A stretch of 64,000 bases of DNA from Asterochloris sp. CNOR1 (Eukaryota; Chlorophyta; Trebouxiophyceae; Trebouxiales; Trebouxiaceae): contig OZ017752.1 in the NCBI GenBank assembly GCA_963969365.1, positions 496,001 to 560,000 on the forward strand. The letters run 5' to 3'. The notes beneath the pieces were generated by a model that was not told the DNA's origin, did not search any database, and was given only the letters and a program-made list of their open reading frames with translations. Of the stretch, positions 44,201-56,300 are shown piece after piece. Numbering within the stretch: position 1 is the stretch's first letter; the number at the start of each line of letters is the position of its first letter. The position numbers were made by a program, and so were the translations under genes.

Positions 44201-47200
44201 GGAAGACAGGGTACTGGGTCAGGTCATTGAAACTGCGCCCAGCTTCCCGATTGAGGAACATGAGGTATTCAAAATTGGAGACCTGCACACGAGCAGGGAC
44301 AGGGTGATACCTAGGGCATTGTTCACAGAGACAAATGTTCCTGAAGGTTGGACCGCCTGATGTGTCTCAGGTCCTGTATGCCGCACTCTGCATGGGCACG
44401 TCCTCACCGGCAGCGCCAGTGCAGCACAGCGGTGGCCTGTACTATTCTTTTCAGCAATCAGCAGACCTGTTTGCGGAAGCGTTTCACCTAGCATATCACC
44501 TCAGCTTTGCTGACACACAACAACACGTCAGATGCGCGTCAGGGGTCATCACATGCGTCGTTGAGCGGGAAGCAGCAGTCCTGAGCAAGCATACAGCTGC
44601 TTGCACATTCAGAAAGGGCCCAGCCCCATCCAATCAGCCCACCCTTGATAAAGGGATGTCATTACTGTTCCCCATCAGAAACCCTGCACAGGCCCCCACC
44701 TTTCCCTCCACCCAGTCCCGTGTCCACTTCTGCCGAGTCCTGGCCAGCTCCAGGCGCATCTCGGGCTGCTGCTCCAGCACCAACAGGCACTTGTCCCGCT
44801 CCTGCAGTTAAAAGGAGCAGAGTTTATATGGCCTGATGTATTGCTGCCCAGGCCTGCATCTCAGAATGTTGCTGCAGCATTTTCCCGGCAGCTCTCCCAT
44901 GCAATGCTGTAGACAATTGACTTGATACCTAAGCAAGCTGGCCTTGGAAACATTGCTGCCAAGCCATGGTGCTCAGCTTGCATGTTGGCATGCATGTTGG
45001 CATGTGCAGCATGGTTGGGCACCTTGGCTGCCAGCATGATTACCTGCTGGGCCAGGACAGCACTCCAACCTTGTCAAGCGACAGTAGGGCTTTGGCCGCT
45101 AAAGAGTGCGCTTTCACATAGGCTGCTCTATGCTAGACTCGGCACTGCATGTGCTCAAGGAGCACTGCATGCAGATCAAAGTCAAACTTGAAGTTACGCT
45201 GGCAATGCAGAATCGCTGACCTGTCTGGTGCTGAACGTCAGGTACAGGCTGCTGCGCTGCTGGAAAAAGATCTCCAAGCCCACATCCTGCAGCTGGTAGG
45301 TGCGGGCCATGATGGCCACAGCCTGCAGAAGACAGGTCAGGTGTGCTCAAGACATGTGCCAAGCCATCATAACACGGCCAACCTGCAGCTTATAACCTCA
45401 GCTGTGCAGCTGCAAGGTGCCAGCCAGTATGGCAAACGAAGCCCGCAATACAGGCAAATGCACTCTGTTTGCATGCATAGAGCTTAAAGATCAGGATCAG
45501 GGCCTGGTTCAGCAGCAGCCGCTGCAGGTTGCTTAAGACGCTGGCAGATACGCACTTGTCCTGGCTCCGCGGGGCCCAAGCTGAAGCAAACATGTTATGT
45601 GGACCTTTCTGCGCCAAGATCAACTGTCCTGCACATCCAGCCAGGGCTCACCTTTCACAGCCTGCAGAATGCGTCAGGCCAGCAGGCAAGGTAGGAGTAT
45701 GCTGCAGGAGGTCGCCCCAACCTGCCTCGCAGGAGAAAGTGCTACGATACAGGCACCCACACCCTTGAGAGGGACACTCTCAGCTACATTTCAAAACTAA
45801 ATAGGGTCAGAGCCCCTGCACCATCCTCCCAGAGGACCTAGCTGCAGGCCCTCAATTTGGCTCACCTTGGACAGCCTGTAGGACTGCGTGGGGCTGGCAG
45901 GTGAGGCGTGGAAGGGCTGGAAGTAGATGCGGCAGAAGGTGACGACCACCCGACCTGGCTGGCGGCACAGGGGTGTGATGCAGGCGCCCACGCACTCAAA
46001 GAGGATGCGCTCCTCGTCGTCTTCCAGCCACCCAGGGTTGAAGCGCTCGTGATCCTCGTGCTCCTGGCGGGGCAACTGGCATTGTCAGAGGGTATGCAGG
46101 TCATGTGCACTCCAGCAGATCACAGGTGGCACAAGCGGCTTGCTTCTCAGTGCCGGGGCTGCTGGTACACTCAGAGACACTGCCTATGGCTCCCTGTCCT
46201 GCTGGGGAGGGCACTTGGCTGTGTTCAAGGAGAGCCTGGAGAGATGCAGCTGTCAGTGCCAGCTGCAGCCTGCCACCGGTCTCTCAGCCACTGGTCTCTC
46301 AAAGTCAACAGGGCTTCCCTGCGTGGTGTGTTCAAGGCTGCAAACGCATGCTCCCCGCAGCATGCCCGCTGTCAGGGACTGTGCAATGCGACGGTGGGCC
46401 TGCTCGTGCTCAGCATGTCATTGCTTGGGTGACAGTGTGCTCCAACCATGCGAGCCTGCTGCTCAAGCGCAATGATCTGTTGCGTCTTCTTGACGTGCAG
46501 GTAATCACTAGTGCTGACCTGTACAACGCTCAGGTCGGAAGGCACAGGCATGGTGATGACAGAGTGCAGATGGCTACCACTGACCTTGATGACCTGTGCA
46601 ATACGCTGGTGGGCCTGCTCGCGCCCAACTTTGGTGTCGTCCAGGCGCGCAATCTGCCACAGCTCCTGCACCCTGGGCATGACCTCGTCGATGGCACTGT
46701 AGACCAGGCTGAAGTGATAGGTCTCCTGGGCCTGCAGGGGTAGAGTAATCTGAGGGGCCCAGGTCTGGATGACTCTCTCTGAAGTGACGTAGGCTGCAAC
46801 GGTCAAGCGGGTGAGAGTCAGAAGGCCGGCTGTGCCCAAGGACCTCCAGTCTGGGCACCGTCTGTTGGTGGGCACAAGGTTCCTGTGCGCATGGCCGCAG
46901 TTCTCAGCCTGCAGGGGTGGCAGGTGCACCAAGGAGAGGCTCAGACCAATGGGGCAGGCAACTGCTGTCTGCCCTGACTTGAAGAGGCCTGCTGCATCTG
47001 GACAGCAGCCCATCTCGTTCCCTGCCTGACCTCTGGAGGAGAGGCAGGCAGGCCATTGAAGCTCCTAAGCAACAGGGCGGTCGGAGAATGGAAGCTCCTC
47101 AGCAGCGGGCGCCGGTCAGAGAGGGCAGCACAGAGACAGCCAGTCCGCACCAACCTTGTGCTTCCGGTAGGGAGCTGGCTTGTTGTCCACTAGAACGTCC

Positions 47201-48151
47201 ACATGCTCTGTAGAGGTCACACTAAGCATGTCCTGATTGGCGTGCAGCTCATGCTGGGGACCTGGCCTGCACACCGCAATGCACAGTGAGCGCTGCTAGG
47301 CTTGCCCTGATGGCAGACCACCTCTTCATGGAGTGGCGGCATAAAAGGTAGCACTATGAGACAGTCAACAGACTGCAAGGGCGGCCAGCAGCAGATTGAC
47401 AGCAATGGGACTGCACATTGGATGCGCGACATGGGGGCCATGCTGATTTCATATGTACAGTATCTGCTATGACTGCCACCCCAGACAAGGCTAAGGCCAG
47501 GCAGACAGACATGCAGGGCTGACCTGAAAACGGCTGTGATGCATCTGTAAGACAGGCGTACAATGGGCTGGTGCACGTCGCGTGGCACAAAGTACAGCGA
47601 GGCGCTGCAGACCTTGAGGAGGCCCACAGACCTGCAGCCGTAGGCGCAGCCGTCTCAGCAAGCCACACACTGCTGCAAGCTGGCATATGCCGTGGCAGGC
47701 ATGCTGCTGGTATCTCCTCTGGAAATGCTCTGGGATCGATTGCAGCACATCTGGTACTGTAACAGTGTGGACAAGCCAGATATTGGCAGCCTTGTGCTGG
47801 CAAGCCCAATGGGGTCCTAGTTGATGCTGCCCTCGTCCTCAGCAAACAGCATCATGGCCAGCTGTATGCCTGAGCCCAGAGGTACATGCTGCTGCAGCAA
47901 GACCAGCCCCTTCTTGCAGCACAGGGGCTGTGCAGAATGCATAAAGGACGAAGGGTGCCCCCACCACACTGGCCAAAATTTGACACTGAATCTAAGCTGC
48001 TGAGCTGCGCAGAGAGACAGAGCTGAGAGGCATACCTGGTGCCCCCTGGCTCCAGAAGCTGGCAATTGTGGTCACGAAAGTGATACTCCCCATCCTCCAG
48101 GAGCAGCAGGCTGAAACGCTCCTCGATTTCGCCGCCATCCCAGACGTTCAT
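41219..48151 (-). CDS. FAN/NSMAF-like GRAM-BEACH protein
   Basis: Fourteen exons, all phases closing, 669 residues: 48036-48151, 47524-47631, 47155-47266, 46594-46731, 45866-46075, 45221-45322, 44700-44801, 44140-44282 (GC donor), 43795-43870, 43606-43672, 43185-43430, 42595-42775, 41465-41674, 41219-41417. N terminus: [18 protein letters not shown] and [16 protein letters not shown], the FAN start. [29 protein letters not shown] and [118 protein letters not shown] and [12 protein letters not shown] proteins link TNF-receptor signalling to neutral sphingomyelinase in animals; BEACH proteins act in membrane traffic. No WD40 repeats follow; the last exon instead has a hydrophobic stretch ([15 protein letters not shown]). 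Confidence 0.9.
41660..42430 (-). repeat. Five-copy acceptor ladder of BEACH exon 41465-41674
   Basis: The true exon starts at 41674 and reads [13 protein letters not shown]. Intronic copies, each after an AG, start at about 41851 ([13 protein letters not shown]), 41980 (ALDMLER), 42088 ([13 protein letters not shown]) and 42422 (TLDLLQH). Spacings are 177, 129, 108 and 334. Copies also share the CTGCTG leader before the acceptor. Confidence 0.9.
46370..46640 (-). repeat. Donor-side echo of FAN exon 46594-46731
   Basis: The exon end [10 protein letters not shown] is echoed about 212 bases downstream ([11 protein letters not shown]-like coding at about 46378-46415). The echo has lost its GT. 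Confidence 0.65.
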
Positions 48152-48807
48152 TGAGAGCCCCTGAGTCTCTGATGGATCAAATGGAAGTGGCTGTGGGCAA
48201 TGCGCAATGCTGTGCCAGTCCTGGCCAGCTCAGTGTCCCTCCTGTGGACTCATGCTGGCGCTGCCTGCCTTGCGCTTTAGTGTGCAGCCGTTGTCTGCAG
48301 ATCTGGTTGCACCTCTCTGTGCAGTACTGTTCTGCAGTCAAGATGTAGGAAATGGCCAGCATGCCAGAGGGATGTGTCAAGGCCAGTTTTGTGCGTGACT
48401 AGCATATAAATGCCCGGGTTGATCCAACTCAGGCTTGCGACTGGCTGAATACGGGATATCTGATTGCATCCTGGTAGCAGAGGGTACCATGCATCTTTTT
48501 CCATGCAGCTCGAGTGAAGACAGAAAATCGCCCCGTTAGCCCTTCAACTGCCCCGAATGTGCAACTGTGGGCTGTGTCTCTGTTTGGATGGAATGTGAAA
48601 CGGAAGTGTCGCTGACTCCTGAGGGCCTTGATGTCGACTTCACCTTGACCACCTCAATGGGCTGAGGTGTTTTAGTGAGGTTAAAGAATTCAGATTCAGA
48701 CCTCAGCTGCTCAATACCATTCTCTGCTCTCACCGGCATGCAATTGGGGCAACATGAACAATGTTTCAACACAAGTCAGGCTGGATATGCATGCAGAATG
48801 AAAACAC
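48152..48807. other. Intergenic between PP2C 3' end and FAN-like start
   Basis: Both flanking genes are on the minus strand. No exon seen; it should hold the FAN promoter and the PP2C 3' UTR. Confidence 0.5.
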
Positions 48808-51800
48808 CTAAGCTGCAAGACGGGCTGAGCTGAAGCGCTTTCTGAGGTGTGCAGGCCTACTGTCAGGGGCAGCCACCCTGGGCATCTCTGCCAGCTGCAC
48901 AACGATGGCAGTCAGATTGTCTGGAGAGACAGCTGCAGCCTCCCGCACAAGCTGATCTGCAGCAGAACCAGCAGAAGAGGGCCTGCGCAGCCTCTGCCTC
49001 ACTAGCCTGACGCAGGTGTCACTGGTCATGCCATCCCAGATGCCTGCAGTGAACAGATGGACTTGATGAGAACAATCATGCCGCAGGCAGGGTGCACGGC
49101 TCTCTTCACAAGGTTACAAAACGAACAGTGTGCAGCAGGGCATGCCCTGTCATAGTGATGTCAACATCAAACATCATGTGCCTCAGTATAGACCATGGGA
49201 AACGTGGCTTCAGGCGAAAGCTGGGCGCTCACCATCGCAGGCTAGGACAAAGAACTCGTCCTCTGACGTCAGCTCCATGCAGCTGATGTCAGGCACTGCA
49301 GACAGTGGACCGGTCCAGGATGGGCTGCGGGCATGACAGGCAGGACTGCCTTGGGGTACCTTGAGATCTGCAGCCAAAACATAGCACAGGTACATTTTGT
49401 TCCACGCTGCAGCAGTGGAAGGAACAGCACTTGTTCATGCCACTGCAGACACAAGCAGACCTTTGCATGAAGCAAAGCACTCTTCATCATTGTTCAGGTG
49501 TGCAAACCCCTGACAGTGCATGGTATTGCCTTCTTTGTGGCCCTCCTGCACCATCTACTCCTAAATCTGCCCAGCCGGCTGAGGAATCCACCGCGCTTTC
49601 TCACCTGTCAGGTTGAAATCTGCAAGAGCCCTGGATACGCCCAGCGCGACCTGGGAGCGGGCGCCAAAGGACGGGCCCAGGTAGCCATCGCAGACCACGC
49701 TGCCGCCCAGAAGGGGAGCCATGCGCTGCAGCTCTGAGGCTAGTGAAGGTTTGTGGTCTGCAGACAGGTCCAGGGAAGAGGCCTGCCCTGTCTGGGTGCG
49801 CCGGCAGAGCACTGCGCGGCTGTCCCCAGCGTTGGCCACGTACAGCTGCTGGTCCCACAGCACCGCTGCAGCAGAGAGGACAGCCAGTTACAGGCCATGT
49901 GAAATTGAAGCAGGTCGCTGTGCCACAGGCAGAGCAGGCATGTCAAGCAAGTCAGTCCAGTGCTGCCTGGGCAATGTAGGTGGCTCTCAGCCACCTGGAA
50001 TACCAGCAGCACATCCTCCGATGGTCAGGCAGGCAGCCAGCATGAGCATGCAGGGCAGCTGAGGTGCGGAAGCACCCATGCAGGATCCCCCACGCACCTG
50101 CCAGAGCAGTGGTGCCGCCAAAAGTCTCAGGATCAGACATCGTGATGTATTGCTGGTACAGCTGCAGCTCAGTGGCAGCAAAGCTCTGAACCTGCAGCAG
50201 GGGTTAGCTGTGTAAACATGGAGTGCACAATCTACACAAAGCTGGCTGCAGAGAAAGTCTGGAAAGGGAGCAAGCTGCCACTCATGTGGCTGACATAGCC
50301 GGCGAGGCTGGCACACATGAACCAACTCATCTGCCCCGGTGGTCACCCCCACACAGGACGCAAAGTCCGAGTGCCCGAAGTTGGGGCTCACCAGTGCATC
50401 CTCCACAGAGGTAGCCTGACTTGAGACCAGGCAGCGCTGCAGGTTGCTCAGCATGTAGTTGCTAGCAAGCTCCCCAGCCATGCGTCCGTTGTGCCCATCA
50501 AACACCTGCAGGATACTTTGACAGGCTGATATGCCAGTCACAGCATGTCTGGAGGCCCAGTGCTCAGTGATGTGGCAGGAACAAGACATGTCCTGATGCC
50601 ACGCTCACATGGAGGAGTGTGCTGCGCAAACTCCAGAAGCACCACTACCAAGGGCTGCAAGGTGCCTCACGCACCGCAAAGAAACCCCGCTGCGCAGGCA
50701 GCTGAGCTGCAGGGATCGCCTCCTGCAGCTCTGCCAGGTCACTGATGCAGTGGAAGTCCTCCATGTAGGTCCTGCGATTCTGGAATGCGGAGGTCCCCAC
50801 CTGCGGCCACCTGCCTGCAACAGCCTGCACCCCAGCAACCAGCATGCATCAGCACAATGTCAGCACCAGGCAGACTGCAACCCTCAGCTGCAGGCTTTCA
50901 CACACCATACGACGTGGTCATGAAGCCCTGCCTGTAAAATGCACACAACTCAAGTGCAGAGCAGCCTCCTCCCCTCTTGCAGGGAAAATCTACGAAAAGG
51001 AAGAATGCAGAGGGGAGGAGAGGGCACTGCTTTGCTTTTCATGGCGTGTTTGCTCACCCCGCCAGCGTCTGCCAGGTCACCCAAGCTGCTCCCACTGCTA
51101 CTTCCCCCAGGCCCAGTGAAGAGGGTCTCCACCTGGCGCTCTTTGGCCCTGAAGCCTGCGCTTTGCGGCACGGGTTGGGACTTGAGCGCAGCCAGCCGCG
51201 GGGTGGGCAGGATCGTCTCCGAGGCTGTCAGGCGCACTGCCGCAGCATGCTTGGGGGCTCCTGTGGCCACCAGCGAGGCTGCCTCATCTGAGGTGAGCCG
51301 CGGCGACAGCACCGCACTTGAGCCCACAGCCATCTTGCTGCCACGGCTGAATGAAGTTGGCTGGGCCCCCACGCTCCAGCTGCTGGAGGCCCGCACAGAG
51401 CCAGTCTGACTGGGCTCTCCGCTGGCGTCCCAGGGCAGGGCCAGGGGCTCCTGGTTCTGACTCTGGCTTGCAGCTGGCATGTCAGGCATGGCAGGCGTCT
51501 GCCAGCATGATGAGATGGAGCCGCCAGGGAACATGAGCCCTCCAGGTGGATGCCGCAGCTGCGGAGGGGCCAGTGGCAGAAGGCCTGATTGGCAGACGGC
51601 GTCTGTCATACGCCCAGTGGCCTCCCAGCTGGGGTTGCTGTGGTCCGTGTCCAGGCTGCTGAAACCGCCAGCAGCCTGTGACAGGGCGGTACCCTGCAGT
51701 GGGTTGCTGGGCGCAGTGCTGCCTCGGCCAGCAGCGCTGAACGCCCCAGGGGAGGCCTGTGTGTCTGAGTCCGGTGCTGCTGACTGCACTGCCACTGCAG

Positions 51801-53062
51801 GGGGCGTCCAGCTGAACTCCTTGACGGTGGGCAGCCTGCACAGACAGCGGCAGCACGTCGTACATCACACAGCAGAGAAGCTAGTGGGCGCACACAGGGC
51901 ATGCAAGATGACATGGCTTGACATGAGAGCTGCTGCTGCAGAAGGCCAGAGCTCATGACCGCAACAACCCAGTGCCAAGCCTTTGCTGCAATCAGACAGC
52001 CAAAAATCTCTCCATGTTTGGAGACACACACGCTTGAGTGCAGAATGGACGCACTTCAGGAGTGCCCTGCAATCTTGGCAAGATCCTGCACCTCGCCTCG
52101 GTCACGCAGTTCTCTTGATACAAGGGGCTGCAGGCAAGGCTTGTGCCCTGGCCATCACATGCCAGCCTGGGGCTACTCACCGCTCAAGTGCAGAGTAGGT
52201 GCGCTTGGCAGGCAGCTGCTGGCTCAGCAGCTCCTCCTCAACAATTGAGCCCTGGACCGTCTGGAAAGGTGACATAAGGCGTCCCTGTGAGGCGATATCT
52301 GCCGCCTGCGGCCCTGCACGGAAAGCCCCCGAGGCCGCTGCGTGGGGCGGGAATGCTGCCACTGCCGAGACTGGTGGCGAGTGGGCCTGCTGGGCTGCCT
52401 CCTGCCTGAGCACGGCCAGTTCACTTGCATCACTGCAGACTGAGCTGCTGCTGGTGGCAGCTGCGCCGCTGCCAGGGCTGGGCTGGACTCCTGGCACTCT
52501 GGTGATAGGGCGATGTGGCACGGCGATGCCATTGCTGTGGCTGTTGCTTCTGCCGCTGTGGTTGGCAATAGCGGGCTGGCTGTCACCGTTGGTGAAGCAG
52601 GCCTGCAGGCCAGCACCGCAGCCATGGGCATGTTAGCAATTGGCACAGGCTGCTGAATCCCGTTTTGCAAGCAGGATTGATCCTTGCGCTTCATGGTGCT
52701 GGACGTTCAAACCAACCAGGCAGCCACAGGAGCAATGCAATGAGGTCACACCACCTGGCAGAATGGGACACAAAATGACACGCAGATCCGCAAGCATCTC
52801 TTGCATCAATGAGCCAGATGTACATTTCTGGATGCCAGCATCTGTGCAGAACTGGCATGGGACACCTCACTTTGATGTCGCTGATTGCTGCCAAATCACT
52901 GCCATTGTCCTCTGGTGCATCCTGCCCTGGCCTAGCCTTGCTGGCAGGCCAGTCGTGGCTCTCCTCTTGCACATGAGGGCGTGTGAAGCAACACAATCTT
53001 CTGAGAAAGGCTCTCTGACGAGAAGAAGGTTCAGAACTGTTATTTTTGCGTGGGCGCCTCAT
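48808..53062 (-). CDS. PP2C (PPM) serine/threonine phosphatase with long N-terminal extension
   Basis: Nine exons with closing phases, 793 residues: 52871-53062, 52181-52602, 51058-51835, 50675-50824, 50392-50505, 50098-50191, 49605-49865, 49233-49367, 48808-49043. Catalytic-domain motifs in order: VGTSAFQNRRTYMEDF, FFAVFDGHNG (splice inside FAV), GGTTALAGAVLWDQQLYVAN, AGDSRAVLC, DHKPSL, VALGVSRALADF, EDEFFVLACDGIWDGM and SPDNLTAIVV. Metal-binding acidic residues (MED, DGH, ACDG, DN) are all present, so the enzyme should be active on phospho-Ser/Thr. The first about 460 residues are Ser/Ala/Pro-rich and disordered, begin MRRPRKNNSSEPSSRQR and have no domain I recognise. The start ATG at 53062 opens an exon with a good GTGAGG donor. 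Confidence 0.9.
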
Positions 53063-53334
53063 CCAACGTTCTCCATGGCATCCTGATGGACTGGCATTCT
53101 CGGTTGCGCTGTGTGAGACTGTGAGAAGCTACTGCTTGTCTCCCTGCTGCAATTCCCGTAAACTTTTTGTTTGACACAGCAGAGCTGCATGGCGATCATG
53201 CCGGGCCGGCTTCGAATGGTCTGAGCGGCATCAGTTCCTGAGACACCCTGGGGACGGCCTCTATATGACCATCAACCACAGGGTGTGTCAAGCTCAACCT
53301 GATCTGCTGCCCCGGGTAGCTCAGGTTGCTGAAA
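53063..53334. promoter_or_regulatory. Compact divergent promoter region
   Basis: Only about 270 bases separate the PP2C start (minus) from the proposed CFAP20-domain gene start (plus). It must serve both, if both starts are right. No motif is claimed. Confidence 0.4.
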
Positions 53335-56300
53335 ATGTTGGAGCCAGCGTTCCCCCAGGATTGGCAGGCTGTCCAAGCTCACATTGAGCTGCTGTCCCCT
53401 CAGGCAGGCCTGGTCTTTGTTGCTGATCAAGACTGTTGCCACCACAGAAGGGAGCCTGAGCAGCTAGCCTCCCATGCAGGGCAGCAACCCGCTCAAGCAC
53501 TGGAGAGTGACGCAGCAGAAGGCACTCAAGAGGGTGACTCATGCCGCCGTGCTCTTTGCAAGCCACACCAGGACTCCTGGGGCACAGCTGACGTTGTGTG
53601 GCAATGCAGGTGTATGACAAAGGTGTCAAGGGGCACATATTTGCCTGCTCTTGCCACCATGGCTGCCGGGTTCAGTTTCCAGGGGATGAGCGCAGATCAA
53701 GTGAGACTTGCACAATGCTGCAAGTTCAGCCTGCTGTGTGCTGCAGAACCACTGCTGCTGACAAGCATTCCTCTTCAGTGCAGTTGCGCTGGTGCATCCC
53801 TGGGTTGTCATGCAGATCAATGTTGGCGCTGATCAGGCCTTTTCTCTGGAGCTGAGGTGTGCTACTGCCTCAGCAACAAGGCAGTCTGCTTGCACAATGA
53901 TAGCACAGCAGCTAAAACTATGCCTCTGCCCCTGCAGTGTCGTTGCAGTGGATGGCAGTCGGCGGAAAATGCTGATGTCCACCGCCTTTCATGAGGCAAA
54001 GCCAACCCCCCTGCACTGCCAGCTGCCGCTGGCTGGGGTCCAGCAAGGGACGTGGCAGAACCTGTTGCTGGACATGGCAGGGCTGACTCGGGCCTGCTTC
54101 AAGGGCAGCATGTTCCAGGCCGTAGACTTGATCTGCCTGAGCTCGGCCTTCAAGGTGTGCCTCTTCCAGACACACCTTCTTTCTTCTCAATGGCTGCTGC
54201 TGCTTGTCCTTGGGTTGAGTGAGACGCAATCCTGTGCAGACGCAGCAGGTGGCCAAGTGATCAGGTGTTGTTGCAGGTTCGGCGCATCTTTACTTTGAGG
54301 GATGCCCCTGCTGGAGTGCCAGCAGGAGAGGTGGGCTGCTGCTGCTGCTTCTGATCTGGCAGCAGCAACACCAAGCTCGAGATTTGGCCATGCTGAGCTT
54401 CGCTGCACCATTGGCCTGGCTCTTACAATGCCAGGCCTGCTCATGCAGAGTGCGGCTCCGTCTGGCCTGCCAATTCCGGCCAGCCTCGACTTCCCTGCGT
54501 CAGTTCCGGCTAGCCTGGTTGTGGTGGACCCTCAGAGTGTAGGACTGCAGCCTCCAGCGGCGCCCAGGGCGGCAGGCGCTTCCAGCCTGCAAACACCTGC
54601 AGGTAAACACCCAGCCTGCCCTGCAAGTTGCACAGGCCCCTGGCAAGACAATGCCTGAAGGCTGCCTGATGTTGCCCTATACCTGCTGCCGCCCGCCCTC
54701 ACATGGCCATCATGCCCCGTGCCTCTGCGGGGCTGAGCATGCTTGCTGCGTCTCTTGCAGGGCGCCTGCGACCCACAGTGCAGATCCCTGCTCCCAGCCC
54801 GCTGGCAGGTGGAGACCTCCAGCTGCAGGGCCACCCCGTCCAGCTGCAAGCACCCAAACCAGCAGCTGAGAGTGCAGCCCTGGCATGTGTTCAGCATCAG
54901 CCTCAAGATGGGAGCTCATCTGAGGCATCCCCCAAAATGCTGACCTCCACCAGCAGGCAGTATGACGGCCCCATGCACCTGGCCTTTGGGACCCGCTTCC
55001 CTGCGCCGGCTTCGCCTGGGCAGGCTTCACCGGCTGGGAAGCGCAGGTGTGGACCTGATGCATGGCTGTGGCTGGCGAGGGCAGGCATCCTTGTGATGCA
55101 GGGCTGCGGCCAGCAAGCGCAAACATGCTGCTGAGGCGCCTGGCAAATACACAGCACTCCTGCTGTCCCTGCTGACTGCATGAGGCACCTGGAGGCACAG
55201 CACACTGGACTGCGCATGTGTGCCTCTCATGCATGGCGAGGGCAAGCATGCTGCTGATGCATGTCTGTGACTTGCAAAGGCAGGCGTGCTCCTGAGGCGG
55301 CTGGCAAGGGCACAATCCTGCTGTCTCTGCTCATTGCACGAGGCATGCTGCTGGGGCAATTGGCAAATGCACGCGTGGTCGTGGTGTTTCTGCTCATTGC
55401 TTGAGGCGCGTTGAGGCACAGCCAGCAGGAGAGACCAGCCTCTTTTGGGAGATGTGGAAAATGATGCACGTCGCACATAGGCTCTGTCTTGCACAACCTG
55501 GCAACTACAAGTCCGGCCAGCAAGAGCACTGGCTGACGCCTCCGTATCTGCAGGCGTCCCTCCACAACACAGGCAGTGCCAGGTCATGAGTGGCTGGGGG
55601 CAGAGGGGCTGGCTTTCCAGACAGGCCAGGGGGATGGCGGCCAGCCCACCAGCAGACGGGCAGTCTCAGCTGCAGTCCCCGTGCGGCCCGTGAGCGCTGC
55701 TGTGTCCTCTCAGCAGCCTGTGCTGTGCCGCCTGGTGCCCGGCCACTCTAGCTGTGTGGGATCATCATGTGCTTTGCCGGCCCCTGAGCCCGGTAGCCAC
55801 TTGAGTTCGCCTGTCAGAGCCCCCTGTGCTTGCCAAGTTCATCTATGGCAAAGCCTGCCGACATCACGGACTGAAAAGGTTGCTAGGCATATCTGCTCAG
55901 CTGCGGTGCCCTGCACTTGCATTAGCAGGTAGTCAGCGTCTAAGACTCCAGCAGCCTCAGAATCTGAGGGGTACCTGTGGACCAGACCTGGCTTTTGCGA
56001 GCCACCACTAAGGAATGTTGGACACCTGCAGGGCTCAATGGGCAGCCCCAGCATGAAGCGGCCTACTGGGCACGCAATGCAGGCATCCTCTTCTCTGGCT
56101 GTGTCAGAGACTGAGGCTTGTCATTTGTCCAGCAAACCCAGCTCAGCAGAGGCGGCAGCCAGCCGGGAGCCGTCTGGCAGCGAGCTGGCTGCTAGCCCAG
56201 GCATTGCCACTTGGCCGGCCGCCCGAAGCCCTCCTAGGGATGCTGTGGCAGCTCTGCTGGCGGAGGCAGCGTCAGGCGAGCGGTCCACGCTCGGCTGAGG

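Noticed and set aside
45480-45545. Extra FAN-gene exon ([13 protein letters not shown])
   Set aside because: Exons 45866-46075 and 45221-45322 already join in phase and match the family without it.
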